From: Actinomycetes bacterium
Lineage (GTDB): Bacteria; Actinomycetota; Actinomycetes; Actinomycetales; Actinomycetaceae
Assembly: GCA_023389315.1 (NCBI GenBank)
Contig: JAEWEQ010000061.1
Coordinates: 1 to 64,000 of the forward strand
DNA length: 64,000 nucleotides
Reading direction: 5' to 3'
A program made the position numbers and the translations under genes. The notes under the pieces were generated by a model. It worked only from the letters and a program-made list of their open reading frames with translations, was not told the DNA's origin and ran no database searches. This document shows, in pieces, positions 1 to 7,079 of this stretch (position 1 is its first letter; every line of letters begins with the position of its first letter).

Positions 1-324
1 GACTGGGAAGATGCGATCACGAAGGTTGAGGGCGTGACAGGCGCGCATCTTGAGCGTGTGACGGGCGCCGAGTTCCAACGCTTCGTGCGGGGCACTATCG
101 AGACCGAGGGGGAGCATCGTGCCGAGACCCTGCGTATTTACGGCGCTGCTATGCATGCCCTCGCGCAGGCAGCCGCTGCCTCTGGCGATGAAGAGCTAAT
201 CTGCGGTGCCGTTGTGGGCCGAGGCCGTGATGGCCACGAGGTCAATCCCTTTGACCTACGCCCCGATCTGGAGCTGCAGCGGAAGCGCCTGGACGCCGTT
301 GGCCTCAAGGATTTCCTGGACTGA
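1..324 (+). CDS. Partial hypothetical protein (3' end only)
   Basis: An open frame enters from the left edge and runs to a TGA at 322-324, leaving the last 107 codons; the true start lies outside the window. The visible part is mostly helical, with one cysteine and a charged C-terminus, and it reads as a coding stretch with GC-rich third positions. I recognise no catalytic motif and cannot name a family. No hairpin follows the stop directly, so the transcript may extend into the gap after it. Confidence 0.6.
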   Translation, partial: DWEDAITKVEGVTGAHLERVTGAEFQRFVRGTIETEGEHRAETLRIYGAAMHALAQAAAASGDEELICGAVVGRGRDGHEVNPFDLRPDLELQRKRLDAVGLKDFLD

Positions 325-397
325 TGGGGTCTGCTGCGCGGATGGGTGACAACTGGTTTGGCTAATATGTGAGGTGCTGGCCGGGAAAGGAGTTGTT

Positions 398-421
398 ATG
401 CCGAAGCGTAGCCAAAGTTAG
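398..421 (+). CDS. Possible seven-residue leader peptide
   Basis: AAAGGAG at 386-392 lies five bases before an ATG that opens a frame encoding MPKRSQS and then a TAG. Upstream, TAATAT at 364-369 could be a -10 element. A strong Shine-Dalgarno on so short a frame suggests either a leader peptide or the stump of a broken gene. No known attenuator follows. The evidence is the ribosome binding site alone. Confidence 0.25.
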   Translation: MPKRSQS

Positions 422-772
422 CACTCCCCTGGAATGCGGTCTTATACAGATAGTGCGACATGGTCACGGTGGTATTGGCTGGGCCAAGCGGCGTTAAATT
501 GAATAATTCATCGAAGACCTGCAAGGTTCCACTGGTGGACATCGTTGCTTTCAGCAAGATTTATCCCTGCGTTCACGACATAATCACGACGAGAAAGCAG
601 CTTGCTGTCGTTCACGCCAAAAGCGGAAGTAGATCTGCGCTGAAACTGCAACACTGACGCGAGCTTCTCGCGGCTTGCTACCCTGCAGGTGTTCCCTGTC
701 TCAGTTGCAAGTAAGTTTGCCATTGCGCGAATACCGACACACAGTTGTGCTCCAGCGCACCTAAAGTGAAAG

Positions 773-801
773 GTTTCCCCTGAACAATGTTCAGGGGAAA
801 C
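773..801 (-). terminator. Palindromic hairpin, likely terminator of sepX
   Basis: A perfect 13-bp inverted repeat (773-785 against 789-801) with an AAT loop lies 58 bp past the stop of the minus-strand sepX gene. Read on the minus strand it is followed by a moderately T-rich tract. The short odd-centred form could also be an operator, but the position favours termination. Confidence 0.5.
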
Positions 802-858
802 TCTGTGAAAGCTACCAATTACTACGACTGGGACGCAAAAAGCCGTTTCCTTCCGGCG

Positions 859-1887
859 CTACTGGGCGCGACGCAGCTCCAATACGTCCTCGAGATCGAA
901 AGCCACCGCCAAACTATCTTTGACTTCCTGGGTGGACTGGCCGTTAAAGACCGTGGGACGCGCGGATACCGGCCGACGCGGGGAAGCCACCGTCGACTGC
1001 ACCTCACCACTGGCCTCCTCCAGGGCCTCGGCGCTCACCTCGCGCCGCGGTAATCGTGGTGCGGTGGCGTAAGTCGGCGGGGGTAGTTCACGCGCAGTCC
1101 AACCGGTAGCGATCGCAGCCTCGGTAGCGTCTACCTCATCATTGGGCTGGGCCTGTCCATTACCTTCTTCCGGCTGTGTTTCCGCCACTTGCGGCGCTAC
1201 CTCCTGGCGCTGCTTTTCCAGCTCCGCGCGGGTGGAAAGCTTCAAAGCGGTACGCACCCGAGTGCGCCGCTCGGTGACGGACTGACGTTGGGCGCGCAAC
1301 AACTGCAGTTGCTCACTTTCAGCCTCGGCAGCCGCCACGGAACGACGGTAAGCCAGGCGCCCATCAACCACCACCAGGGCGGCAACCGCGGTGGGAACCA
1401 GCAGCCACCACGGGCTCAAACTCACCTGGAACGCCATCACCACTAGTGCCACGAATGCCGTCAGGGAGGCGGCAACCACTGCGAAACGACGCTTACCGGC
1501 GGCGTCCTCGCGGGCAATGCGGGCAGCGCGCTGAGCACGCAGACGCGCCATTTCCCGGGACGCGGATGGGACCGCGTCGGGACGGCTGCTTTGGTTACGT
1601 GCGCTCATTTCAGATTCCCCCTCAAGATAGTTACCGCAATCCGCCACCACCCGCAGTGCGGGCTGGTCAACGACTCGCGTGTGAGCCAATAGCTGGGGTT
1701 GCTTGCGTTCCTGCTCCGCCCGTACTCGCCGCTGAGAATGATCCATGTCGACGATGTGGCTGCCGGTGGAGAAACGATCCTCCACCGGGGTTTGCAGTAA
1801 AGACTGGCGCCGGCGTATCAGCATGGGAGTTAGATAGCCGACGATAACTGCCGCCAGCAATACTAAAACCCACCCCGCATAGCTCAC
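859..1887 (-). CDS. sepX: SepX/GlpR-like membrane cell-division protein
   Basis: 342 residues. A transmembrane helix lies at about residues 4-22 next to the motif IRRRQ. A long polar stretch follows, then a basic helix (112-134), a second membrane pair at about 135-153 and 160-175, and a charged, Pro/Glu-rich tail. This layout and the gene order galU, moeA-like, rimJ-like, then this gene match the actinobacterial locus encoding SepX in Streptomyces and GlpR in Corynebacterium. There it is a membrane partner of the divisome that binds the gephyrin-like protein Glp. The start is GTG at 1887. The assignment rests on topology and synteny; the tail is poorly conserved in the family. Confidence 0.7.
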   Translation of the reverse strand: MSYAGWVLVLLAAVIVGYLTPMLIRRRQSLLQTPVEDRFSTGSHIVDMDHSQRRVRAEQERKQPQLLAHTRVVDQPALRVVADCGNYLEGESEMSARNQSSRPDAVPSASREMARLRAQRAARIAREDAAGKRRFAVVAASLTAFVALVVMAFQVSLSPWWLLVPTAVAALVVVDGRLAYRRSVAAAEAESEQLQLLRAQRQSVTERRTRVRTALKLSTRAELEKQRQEVAPQVAETQPEEGNGQAQPNDEVDATEAAIATGWTARELPPPTYATAPRLPRREVSAEALEEASGEVQSTVASPRRPVSARPTVFNGQSTQEVKDSLAVAFDLEDVLELRRAQ

Positions 1888-1996
1888 GCCCCCATAGTTA
1901 CACGATTGTTATTCACAGCGAGGACGAACACGCCGCACACGCAAAAAAGCAGTTAAAATCCGCACCGGAAATGCCAACTTCCGGACCGTCCTCGCC

Positions 1997-2695
1997 CTAA
2001 ATCTGCCCACCCCAAATGGTGTGGACGAAACCGCCAGGGGGGAAGGAATGGGAATCCACCGCGAAACTGAGGTGGTCTTCCCACTTCCCGGCGATGCACA
2101 TGTAACGCTCCCGGCGCCCCTCCAGGCGCAACCCGAGTTTGTGGGCCAACCCCAAGGAGGGGCCATTGTCGGGGCGAATATTGATCTCCACTCGGTGTAA
2201 ACCCAGCTCTCCCAAGGCTAGATCCAAAACCGCGGCAACCGCCAGCGACCCCACGCCGCGACCCGCCCAGGTGGAGGCCACCCAGTAGCCGACCGCGCCC
2301 GAAAGTAGAGCGCCGCGACTCACCTCACTGAGCGACACCATACCCACCGGCTCACCCCCTACTTCCACCAGCATCGGTAAAGCCAAGCCCTCTTCCACCT
2401 GCCGATCTAAGCGCCTTTGGAACTGGGGGAAGGAAGGCGGTTTCTCCAAAGATTCCGGGGGCAGCGTTGCCTCCCACGGTTGCAGCCAGTCGCGGTCCGC
2501 GAAACGTACGCGCTCCAGGCGTAGATGATCTTGCCGCCCCACTAGGGGCCGCACCGTGACCGGCCCGGCAGAATCCTTCACCCAGTGAGCGGGGAAAACC
2601 ATCTCTAGCTCACACAGCGGGCGCCCCCACCCCCAGGTAGGAGCCAAACCCAGCCACCGTCTAAGGCGGGAGAACGCTAATCCAGCACCATGCAC
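1997..2695 (-). CDS. RimJ/RimL-type GNAT acetyltransferase
   Basis: 232 residues. The GNAT fold is visible: an acceptor-site half rich in W and P, a central strand with GEPVGMVSLSEV, and the acetyl-CoA loop WAGRGVGSLA at about residues 145-154, followed by the typical LHRVEINIRPDNGPS segment and LGLRLEGR. That C-terminal pattern is characteristic of the RimJ/RimL group, which acetylate protein N-termini, though the substrate here is unknown. The GTG start at 2695 overlaps the end of the upstream glp gene by 19 bases, suggesting translational coupling; an internal start is possible. Paralogues sit at this place in many actinobacteria, between glp and sepX. Confidence 0.8.
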   Translation of the reverse strand: MHGAGLAFSRLRRWLGLAPTWGWGRPLCELEMVFPAHWVKDSAGPVTVRPLVGRQDHLRLERVRFADRDWLQPWEATLPPESLEKPPSFPQFQRRLDRQVEEGLALPMLVEVGGEPVGMVSLSEVSRGALLSGAVGYWVASTWAGRGVGSLAVAAVLDLALGELGLHRVEINIRPDNGPSLGLAHKLGLRLEGRRERYMCIAGKWEDHLSFAVDSHSFPPGGFVHTIWGGQI

Positions 2696-3888
2696 CGGAT
2701 CGCGTCCCCCGCTTGCACATCCGTCACGTCCTCCGGAACCACCGCCAGGGCGTTGGACTCAGCCAACTTCGATAGCAATAACGAGGACGGTTTACCCATC
2801 ACCTGCGCCTGATATCCGCGGCGTGGGTCACCGGTAAGTTTCACGCGCACGAACTCGCGTCGCCCTCGTGGGGAATACCACCCGCGGTCTACCTTCGCCA
2901 ACACCGTGGGACGATTTAGCTGACTCCATCCCTGCATGGCGCGCACCGCGGGACGCACGTACACTTCGAAACATACTTGCGCCGAAACCGGGTCACCGGG
3001 GAGGCAGAAAATCGGGGTACCCTCCCCCACTGTGCCCACCCCCAAGGTGTGGCCGGGGAACGCTGCAACCGAGTCGAACCGTACGGTTCCCAGTGAGCCC
3101 AATACTTCGCGCACGGTGTCACCCGAGCCGTAGGAAATACCGCCGGTGGTGATAAGTAAGTCGGCGCGTACCAACTGGTCTTCGATGGCTTGGGCCAAAG
3201 TGGCGCGCTCATCGGGGACCGCCGCCACCCGGAAGGTCTGCGCCCCCGCATCCGCCACTGCAGTGGACAGGGCGTGACCGTTAGCGTCGAAAACCGCGCC
3301 CGGGCGGGCCGCCTGGCCCGGCTCAATGATCTCATCACCGATGGAGAGGATCACTACGCGTGGGCGGGGATGCACCCGGATGCGGTGGCGGCCCACGCCC
3401 GCCACCAACGCCACTTGGCGCGCTCCCACGCGCGATCCCCGAGCCAACACTACCTGCCCGGAACTGGCATCCTCGGCCCGTGGGCGAATGTTCTCTCCCA
3501 CCGCGGGACAGGTTTTGACCTCTACCACGGCCTCGCCGTGATCGGTGAACTCCAATGCCACCACCGCGTCCGCCCCGGTGGGGATGGGCGCACCGGAAGC
3601 AATGCGCACGGCTCCACCGCGTATATTCGCCATCGGTTCAATATCGCCGGCACGTAACTCCGCCGTCACGCGCAAAGAAATTGGACTGCGTGAGGACGCT
3701 CCCTGCAGATCCTGATGACGTACTGCGTAACCGTCGCAAGCCGCCAGATCGGCCACCGGCAAGTCAAACGGTGCGGCCACGTCCTCGGCGAGAATGCAAC
3801 CCACCGCGTCGGGAAGCATCACGTCTAGCGGCTCCTGCGGGCCTACAACCTCTTGACATTGGCGGTAAACGCTGGCGACTGAACGCAT
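2677..3888 (-). CDS. glp: MoeA/gephyrin-like protein, probable Glp
   Basis: 403 residues, full length for MoeA. Seen: the N-terminal MoeA domain with DGYAV at 52-56; the molybdopterin-binding fold with TTGGISYGSGD at 247-257; the signature LPGDPVSA at 296-303, where classical MoeA has LPGNPVS; and a C-terminal domain from about 330. MoeA inserts molybdate into molybdopterin, but the paralogue in this syntenic block (Glp) acts in cell division by binding FtsZ and its membrane receptor in Corynebacterium. No other molybdenum-cofactor gene is in the window, which favours the Glp role. The ATG overlaps the galU stop by one base, so the two are coupled. A genuine MoeA cannot be excluded. Confidence 0.75.
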   Translation of the reverse strand: MRSVASVYRQCQEVVGPQEPLDVMLPDAVGCILAEDVAAPFDLPVADLAACDGYAVRHQDLQGASSRSPISLRVTAELRAGDIEPMANIRGGAVRIASGAPIPTGADAVVALEFTDHGEAVVEVKTCPAVGENIRPRAEDASSGQVVLARGSRVGARQVALVAGVGRHRIRVHPRPRVVILSIGDEIIEPGQAARPGAVFDANGHALSTAVADAGAQTFRVAAVPDERATLAQAIEDQLVRADLLITTGGISYGSGDTVREVLGSLGTVRFDSVAAFPGHTLGVGTVGEGTPIFCLPGDPVSAQVCFEVYVRPAVRAMQGWSQLNRPTVLAKVDRGWYSPRGRREFVRVKLTGDPRRGYQAQVMGKPSSLLLSKLAESNALAVVPEDVTDVQAGDAIRCMVLD

Positions 3889-4814
3889 TATGGTCGCTCC
3901 AATCCTTCAAGGTAGGAACGCAGGTCGGCTCCCAGCTCAGGGTGCTCCAAGCCGAAGGCAACTTGCGCTTGTAACCATCCCAGCTTATCGCCGGTGTCGA
4001 AGCGCCGTCCTTCAATTACCACCCCGTACACGCCACCGCCTTCTTCCCTTGGCACGTCAATCAGGCGCGCGAAGGCGTCGGTGAGCTGGATTTCTCCACC
4101 TCGTCCCGGTGGGAGAGTCTCTAGGATCGTCCAGATCGCGGGATCGAAAACATAGCGGCCGACAGTGGCGTATTCGGAGAGGACTTCCGCCAGCGGGGGT
4201 TTTTCCACTACTTTGTCCAGCTGTAGTACGCGCCCCGGTGCCACACTTAGCCCTGTCAACAGTCGCCGGTCCACTTCGCTTACTTCCGCTGAACCGTAAG
4301 CAGTCGCTTGTTCGGGAGTGACCTTCAGCAGTGCCACCACCGAGCCGCCCAGGCGCTCGCGCACCTCGATCATAGCTTTCAAGATCGGGTCTTCGGGGTG
4401 CATCAGATCATCGGGAAGGAGCACCGCGAAGGGGTTTTCCCCCACGTGCGGGCGGGCCTGGTAGACCGCATGCCCTAGACCTTTGGGGTGCCCTTGGCGG
4501 ACGGTGTGAACGCGCGCCAAGTCGCGGTAGCGGTTGATGGATTCGAGCAGTTTGGTTTTACCGGAAGATTCCAGGGCAGTTTCCAGTTCCGGGCAGGCGT
4601 CGAAGTGGTCGTCAACGGCGTGCTTGGAGGCCGACGTTATGATAAGCACATCGTTAAGGTTGGCGTCAGTTGCTTCCTCCACGGTGTATTCGATAGCGGG
4701 TTTGTCCACCACTGGGAGCATTTCTTTGGGGATAGATTTGGTGGCTGGCAGGAAACGGGTGCCGCGCCCAGCGGCGGGAATTACCGCGTGTCGCACCGTT
4801 TGGTTTTTGGTCAT
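3888..4814 (-). CDS. galU: UTP-glucose-1-phosphate uridylyltransferase
   Basis: 308 residues. The nucleotidyltransferase signature AVIPAAGRGTRFLPATKS sits near the N-terminus, followed by KEMLPVVDKPAIEY; VVEKP and the C-terminal GYWLGDK-type segment (here FDTGDKLGW) complete the GalU pattern. It makes UDP-glucose from UTP and glucose-1-phosphate for wall polysaccharides and glycolipids. The frame extends 25 codons upstream, but that stretch is basic and atypical, and the ATG at 4814 gives the usual family start. It is the first gene of the galU-glp-rimJ-like-sepX unit and is divergent from the folate gene across 84 bases. Confidence 0.93.
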   Translation of the reverse strand: MTKNQTVRHAVIPAAGRGTRFLPATKSIPKEMLPVVDKPAIEYTVEEATDANLNDVLIITSASKHAVDDHFDACPELETALESSGKTKLLESINRYRDLARVHTVRQGHPKGLGHAVYQARPHVGENPFAVLLPDDLMHPEDPILKAMIEVRERLGGSVVALLKVTPEQATAYGSAEVSEVDRRLLTGLSVAPGRVLQLDKVVEKPPLAEVLSEYATVGRYVFDPAIWTILETLPPGRGGEIQLTDAFARLIDVPREEGGGVYGVVIEGRRFDTGDKLGWLQAQVAFGLEHPELGADLRSYLEGLERP

Positions 4815-4898
4815 GATCCTAAGCCTAGCCCAGAAAGCGTGTGCTACTAAAAGCCCGGGGCGCAGGATTTTCCGCTTCCCACGTGCCACAATGGCCCC

Positions 4899-5495
4899 AT
4901 GACCTCGCCCTCCTCCCCCCTCCCCGCCGCCCCCTCCTCGGGAGCGTCCAAGGCACAGTGGCGCCAGTTTCTGCGCACTTCCATGCGCGAGGACGGTCCC
5001 GCCCTCGTCAGTGAAGTGGCCTTGGCAACGTTCTCGGGTCAGTTGCAGCCCGCGGCGAATGTGGTGTCATTTTGCCCGCTGCCCCATGAACTAAACGTCA
5101 GTATTTTCAACGCCTTGGCGCGTGAGCGCGCCGCCCGCGTGTGGGTGCCGCTGGGGAATAAGGTGCCAGCGGGGGTGGCGGTCACTGATCTGCCGGTGGG
5201 GTTTCGCCCGCACGGTGAGCCACACGGTTGGCGCCGGGGCGAAGGATTGGGCCAACTGCAACCGGCGCTGGTACTGATACCGGCGCTGGCAGTAGATGGG
5301 CGCGGCGTGCGGCTGGGGCAAGGTGGCGGCTGGTATGACCGGGCGCTGAGTGAGTTGGCCGAGGACGTGCCGGTGGTGGGGTGCGTGCCGCAGTCCCGGT
5401 TCTTGCGCACTACGGCACTTCCGGTGGAGCCACACGATATCCGGGTGCAGGCGGTGGCCACCGAAACCGGGTATTGGGAACTGCCGCTGGAGTAG
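4899..5495 (+). CDS. 5-formyltetrahydrofolate cyclo-ligase
   Basis: 198 residues, the usual size. The family signature RLGQGGGWYDRAL is present at about residues 145-157, with the basic substrate-binding stretch KAQWRQFLR near the N-terminus and PHDIRVQAVATE at the end. The enzyme converts 5-formyl-THF to 5,10-methenyl-THF using ATP. Its divergent position next to galU is a conserved actinobacterial arrangement, and mscL follows nearby as in relatives. The ATG at 4899 has no strong Shine-Dalgarno. A 182-bp spacer separates it from the next gene. Confidence 0.9.
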   Translation: MTSPSSPLPAAPSSGASKAQWRQFLRTSMREDGPALVSEVALATFSGQLQPAANVVSFCPLPHELNVSIFNALARERAARVWVPLGNKVPAGVAVTDLPVGFRPHGEPHGWRRGEGLGQLQPALVLIPALAVDGRGVRLGQGGGWYDRALSELAEDVPVVGCVPQSRFLRTTALPVEPHDIRVQAVATETGYWELPLE

Positions 5496-5677
5496 GGGAA
5501 ACCGCCGGGTGACCTGCCGGCACCGGCGCACTGCTGCAAAGCGGGCTAGTCGTGCTGCGCTGGTATGCCCCCAGAGCGCGCCACCGGGCTTAACCTACTT
5601 TTCCACAGATCCTCGCTGTCCACTACCGACAATAGGTGGCCCGGCGCGTACTCGCACAGACCGCGCACACTGAGCGC

Positions 5678-6322
5678 ATGAATGCTTTACCTGACCTGCT
5701 CACGCGCCTGCGCCGCTTCCTCACCCGCCACAGTGTCACGGTCGCCACCGTTGCAGCCTTCGTTACCGCCCTCGCCCTCATTGGAGCGTGGCGGCCCAGC
5801 CCATCCACCGCGGTAGTATCGGTTAACCAACCGCTCACTGCCGGACAGATAATACTCAGCGACGACCTTGAGACCATAGCGTTCACTGGCAAAGTGCCAG
5901 ACGACGCGGTGCGCGACCCCGGCGCGGCCGTGGGACAGCGACTGCGCGTGAAAGCACTACCCGGAGTGCCACTGCGAGCCGCCTATTTCTCTAACCTCTC
6001 CCAAACCGAACCAGGTCGCCAGACCATGCTGTTGGAGGTAGAGCCGGCGCTAGCTGCGGTGTTGGCGCCCGGTGACCGGGTGGACGTATACCAAAATTGT
6101 GGCGCCGCCCCACTAACGCAAGACAGCGCCACCCCTTGCGCAGCCACTGTCCTCGCCCAAGGAGTAGAGGTAATGCAAGTGCAAAAAGACGGAGGATCGC
6201 AGTGGACCTCCCCACATTCGACAAACCTAACTATTAAAGCTGGCGCGGAACAGATTAAGGTTTTAGCCGGTGTGAGTGATACTAGATCACTCACCATCGC
6301 AAGAGTTGAAGACAATGAGTGA
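5678..6322 (+). CDS. SAF-domain protein (CpaB/RcpC-like)
   Basis: 214 residues from the ATG at 5678. A basic N-terminus leads into one membrane helix at about residues 19-37; a SAF-type domain follows, recognisable from VNQPLTAGQIILSDDLE and from VGQRLRVKALPGVPLRAAYF. The rest is extracytoplasmic. SAF/RcpC proteins are usually linked to pilus (Flp) biogenesis or periplasmic carbohydrate binding, but no pilus genes are nearby; the position between the folate gene and mscL is the standard actinobacterial one. A GTG at 5636 would add 14 residues; neither start has a clear ribosome binding site. Confidence 0.75.
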   Translation: MNALPDLLTRLRRFLTRHSVTVATVAAFVTALALIGAWRPSPSTAVVSVNQPLTAGQIILSDDLETIAFTGKVPDDAVRDPGAAVGQRLRVKALPGVPLRAAYFSNLSQTEPGRQTMLLEVEPALAAVLAPGDRVDVYQNCGAAPLTQDSATPCAATVLAQGVEVMQVQKDGGSQWTSPHSTNLTIKAGAEQIKVLAGVSDTRSLTIARVEDNE

Positions 6323-6351
6323 CCCTCAGTACCTAAAACCCGGAGGATACC

Positions 6352-6765
6352 TTGATCAAAGGCTTCAAAGAATTCATCTCCCGCGGCAATGCCATCGACC
6401 TGGCGGTCGGCATGGTCATGGGTGCGGCTTTCACCCTGGTGGTCACCTCGCTGGTTGACAAGGTAATCAACCCGCTGATCGGTGGCCTGATCGGTGGAAA
6501 GAACTTCGATCACGTCATGGAGTTCACCATTGGCAGCGGCGAACAGGCCGCCGTGGTGCAGCCCGGCGCCGTCATCACCGCCGTGGTGAACTTCCTGCTG
6601 GTGGCGCTGGCACTGTACATCTTCGTGGTTACCCCGATGAACGCGTGGGCCAAGCGCACCGCCGTGGAAGAGACCGGACAGGAAGAAGCTCCCGCCGCTG
6701 ACATCAAGCTGCTCACTGAGATCCGCGACCTGCTGGCCAAGCAGGACCACACCCCGCAGCTGTAG
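6352..6765 (+). CDS. mscL: Large-conductance mechanosensitive channel
   Basis: 137 residues. It starts with the MscL hallmark: an amphipathic N-terminal helix (IKGFKEFISRGNAIDLAVG), then TM1 (about 14-36), a periplasmic loop, TM2 (about 66-88) and a cytoplasmic helix ending LLTEIRDLLAKQ. It is a homopentameric channel that opens under membrane tension to release solutes on osmotic down-shock. The start is TTG at 6352, fixed by GGAGG at 6342-6346. It lies 29 bases after the SAF gene and may be cotranscribed with it. A hairpin follows. Confidence 0.96.
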   Translation: MIKGFKEFISRGNAIDLAVGMVMGAAFTLVVTSLVDKVINPLIGGLIGGKNFDHVMEFTIGSGEQAAVVQPGAVITAVVNFLLVALALYIFVVTPMNAWAKRTAVEETGQEEAPAADIKLLTEIRDLLAKQDHTPQL

Positions 6766-6792
6766 TTCTCAGCGCATGAACAGACCACCGCA

Positions 6793-6823
6793 AAGGCCCC
6801 ATGCTTCGGCACGGGGCCTTCGC
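6793..6823 (+). terminator. Terminator after mscL
   Basis: AAGGCCCC (6793-6800) pairs with GGGGCCTT (6813-6820); TGC/GCA closes a TTCG loop with one A-C mismatch in the stem. It lies 27 bp past the mscL stop. The following tract is only weakly T-rich. Confidence 0.75.
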
Positions 6824-6833
6824 TTATCTGCGG

Positions 6834-7079
6834 CTACCAGTGCGGGGGGACTTCGGCGCGCAACTGCCGGTCGCGCGCACTCTCCCCTTTCGGTTCAACC
6901 TCCGGGCGGGGATCTACTTCCAGCTGGCGTACCTGGTCCCAAGCGGGCAGCCCACCGCGTTCCACCGCCTCAGCGTCCACCCGCGATAGGCGCACTGCGG
7001 CGCGCCGGCGCCCCCGGGACTTACCTGCGCCCGCCGCCGCCCCGTTCTCCGCCGGGCCGCTCACGGCTGGTGCGCTCAC
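6834..7079 (-). CDS. Small conserved-looking protein coupled to the helicase-like gene
   Basis: 81 residues, basic and Gly/Ala-rich at the N-terminus, with a compact C-terminal half that contains LPAWDQVRQLEVDPRPE and ends RQLRAEVPPHW. The GTG start at 7079 overlaps the TGA of the upstream 1436-residue gene in a GTGA junction, which argues strongly for translation. I recall similar small actinobacterial proteins ending in a PPHW motif and read this as a member of such a family. Function is unknown; it may act with the helicase-like protein. Confidence 0.6.
   Translation of the reverse strand: MSAPAVSGPAENGAAAGAGKSRGRRRAAVRLSRVDAEAVERGGLPAWDQVRQLEVDPRPEVEPKGESARDRQLRAEVPPHW

Larger units (their letters stand above)
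325..858. other. 534-bp AT-richer intergenic region
   Basis: This gap is clearly less GC-rich than its flanks, most obviously between about 430 and 780. It holds a seven-codon open frame with a strong ribosome binding site (398-421) and a perfect palindrome (773-801). Open frames at 460-657 and 508-723 overlap on opposite strands, lack convincing ribosome binding sites and resemble nothing I know. The region could be a decayed gene or a regulatory leader. I see no transposase remnant or tRNA. Confidence 0.5.

Noticed and set aside
460..723. Two overlapping small frames in the AT-richer gap (460-657 plus, 508-723 minus)
   Set aside because: Neither has a convincing ribosome binding site, and neither product resembles a known protein; at most a decayed gene.
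4815..4889. N-terminal extension of galU
   Set aside because: The 25 extra residues are basic and atypical; the family N-terminus begins at the ATG ending at 4814.
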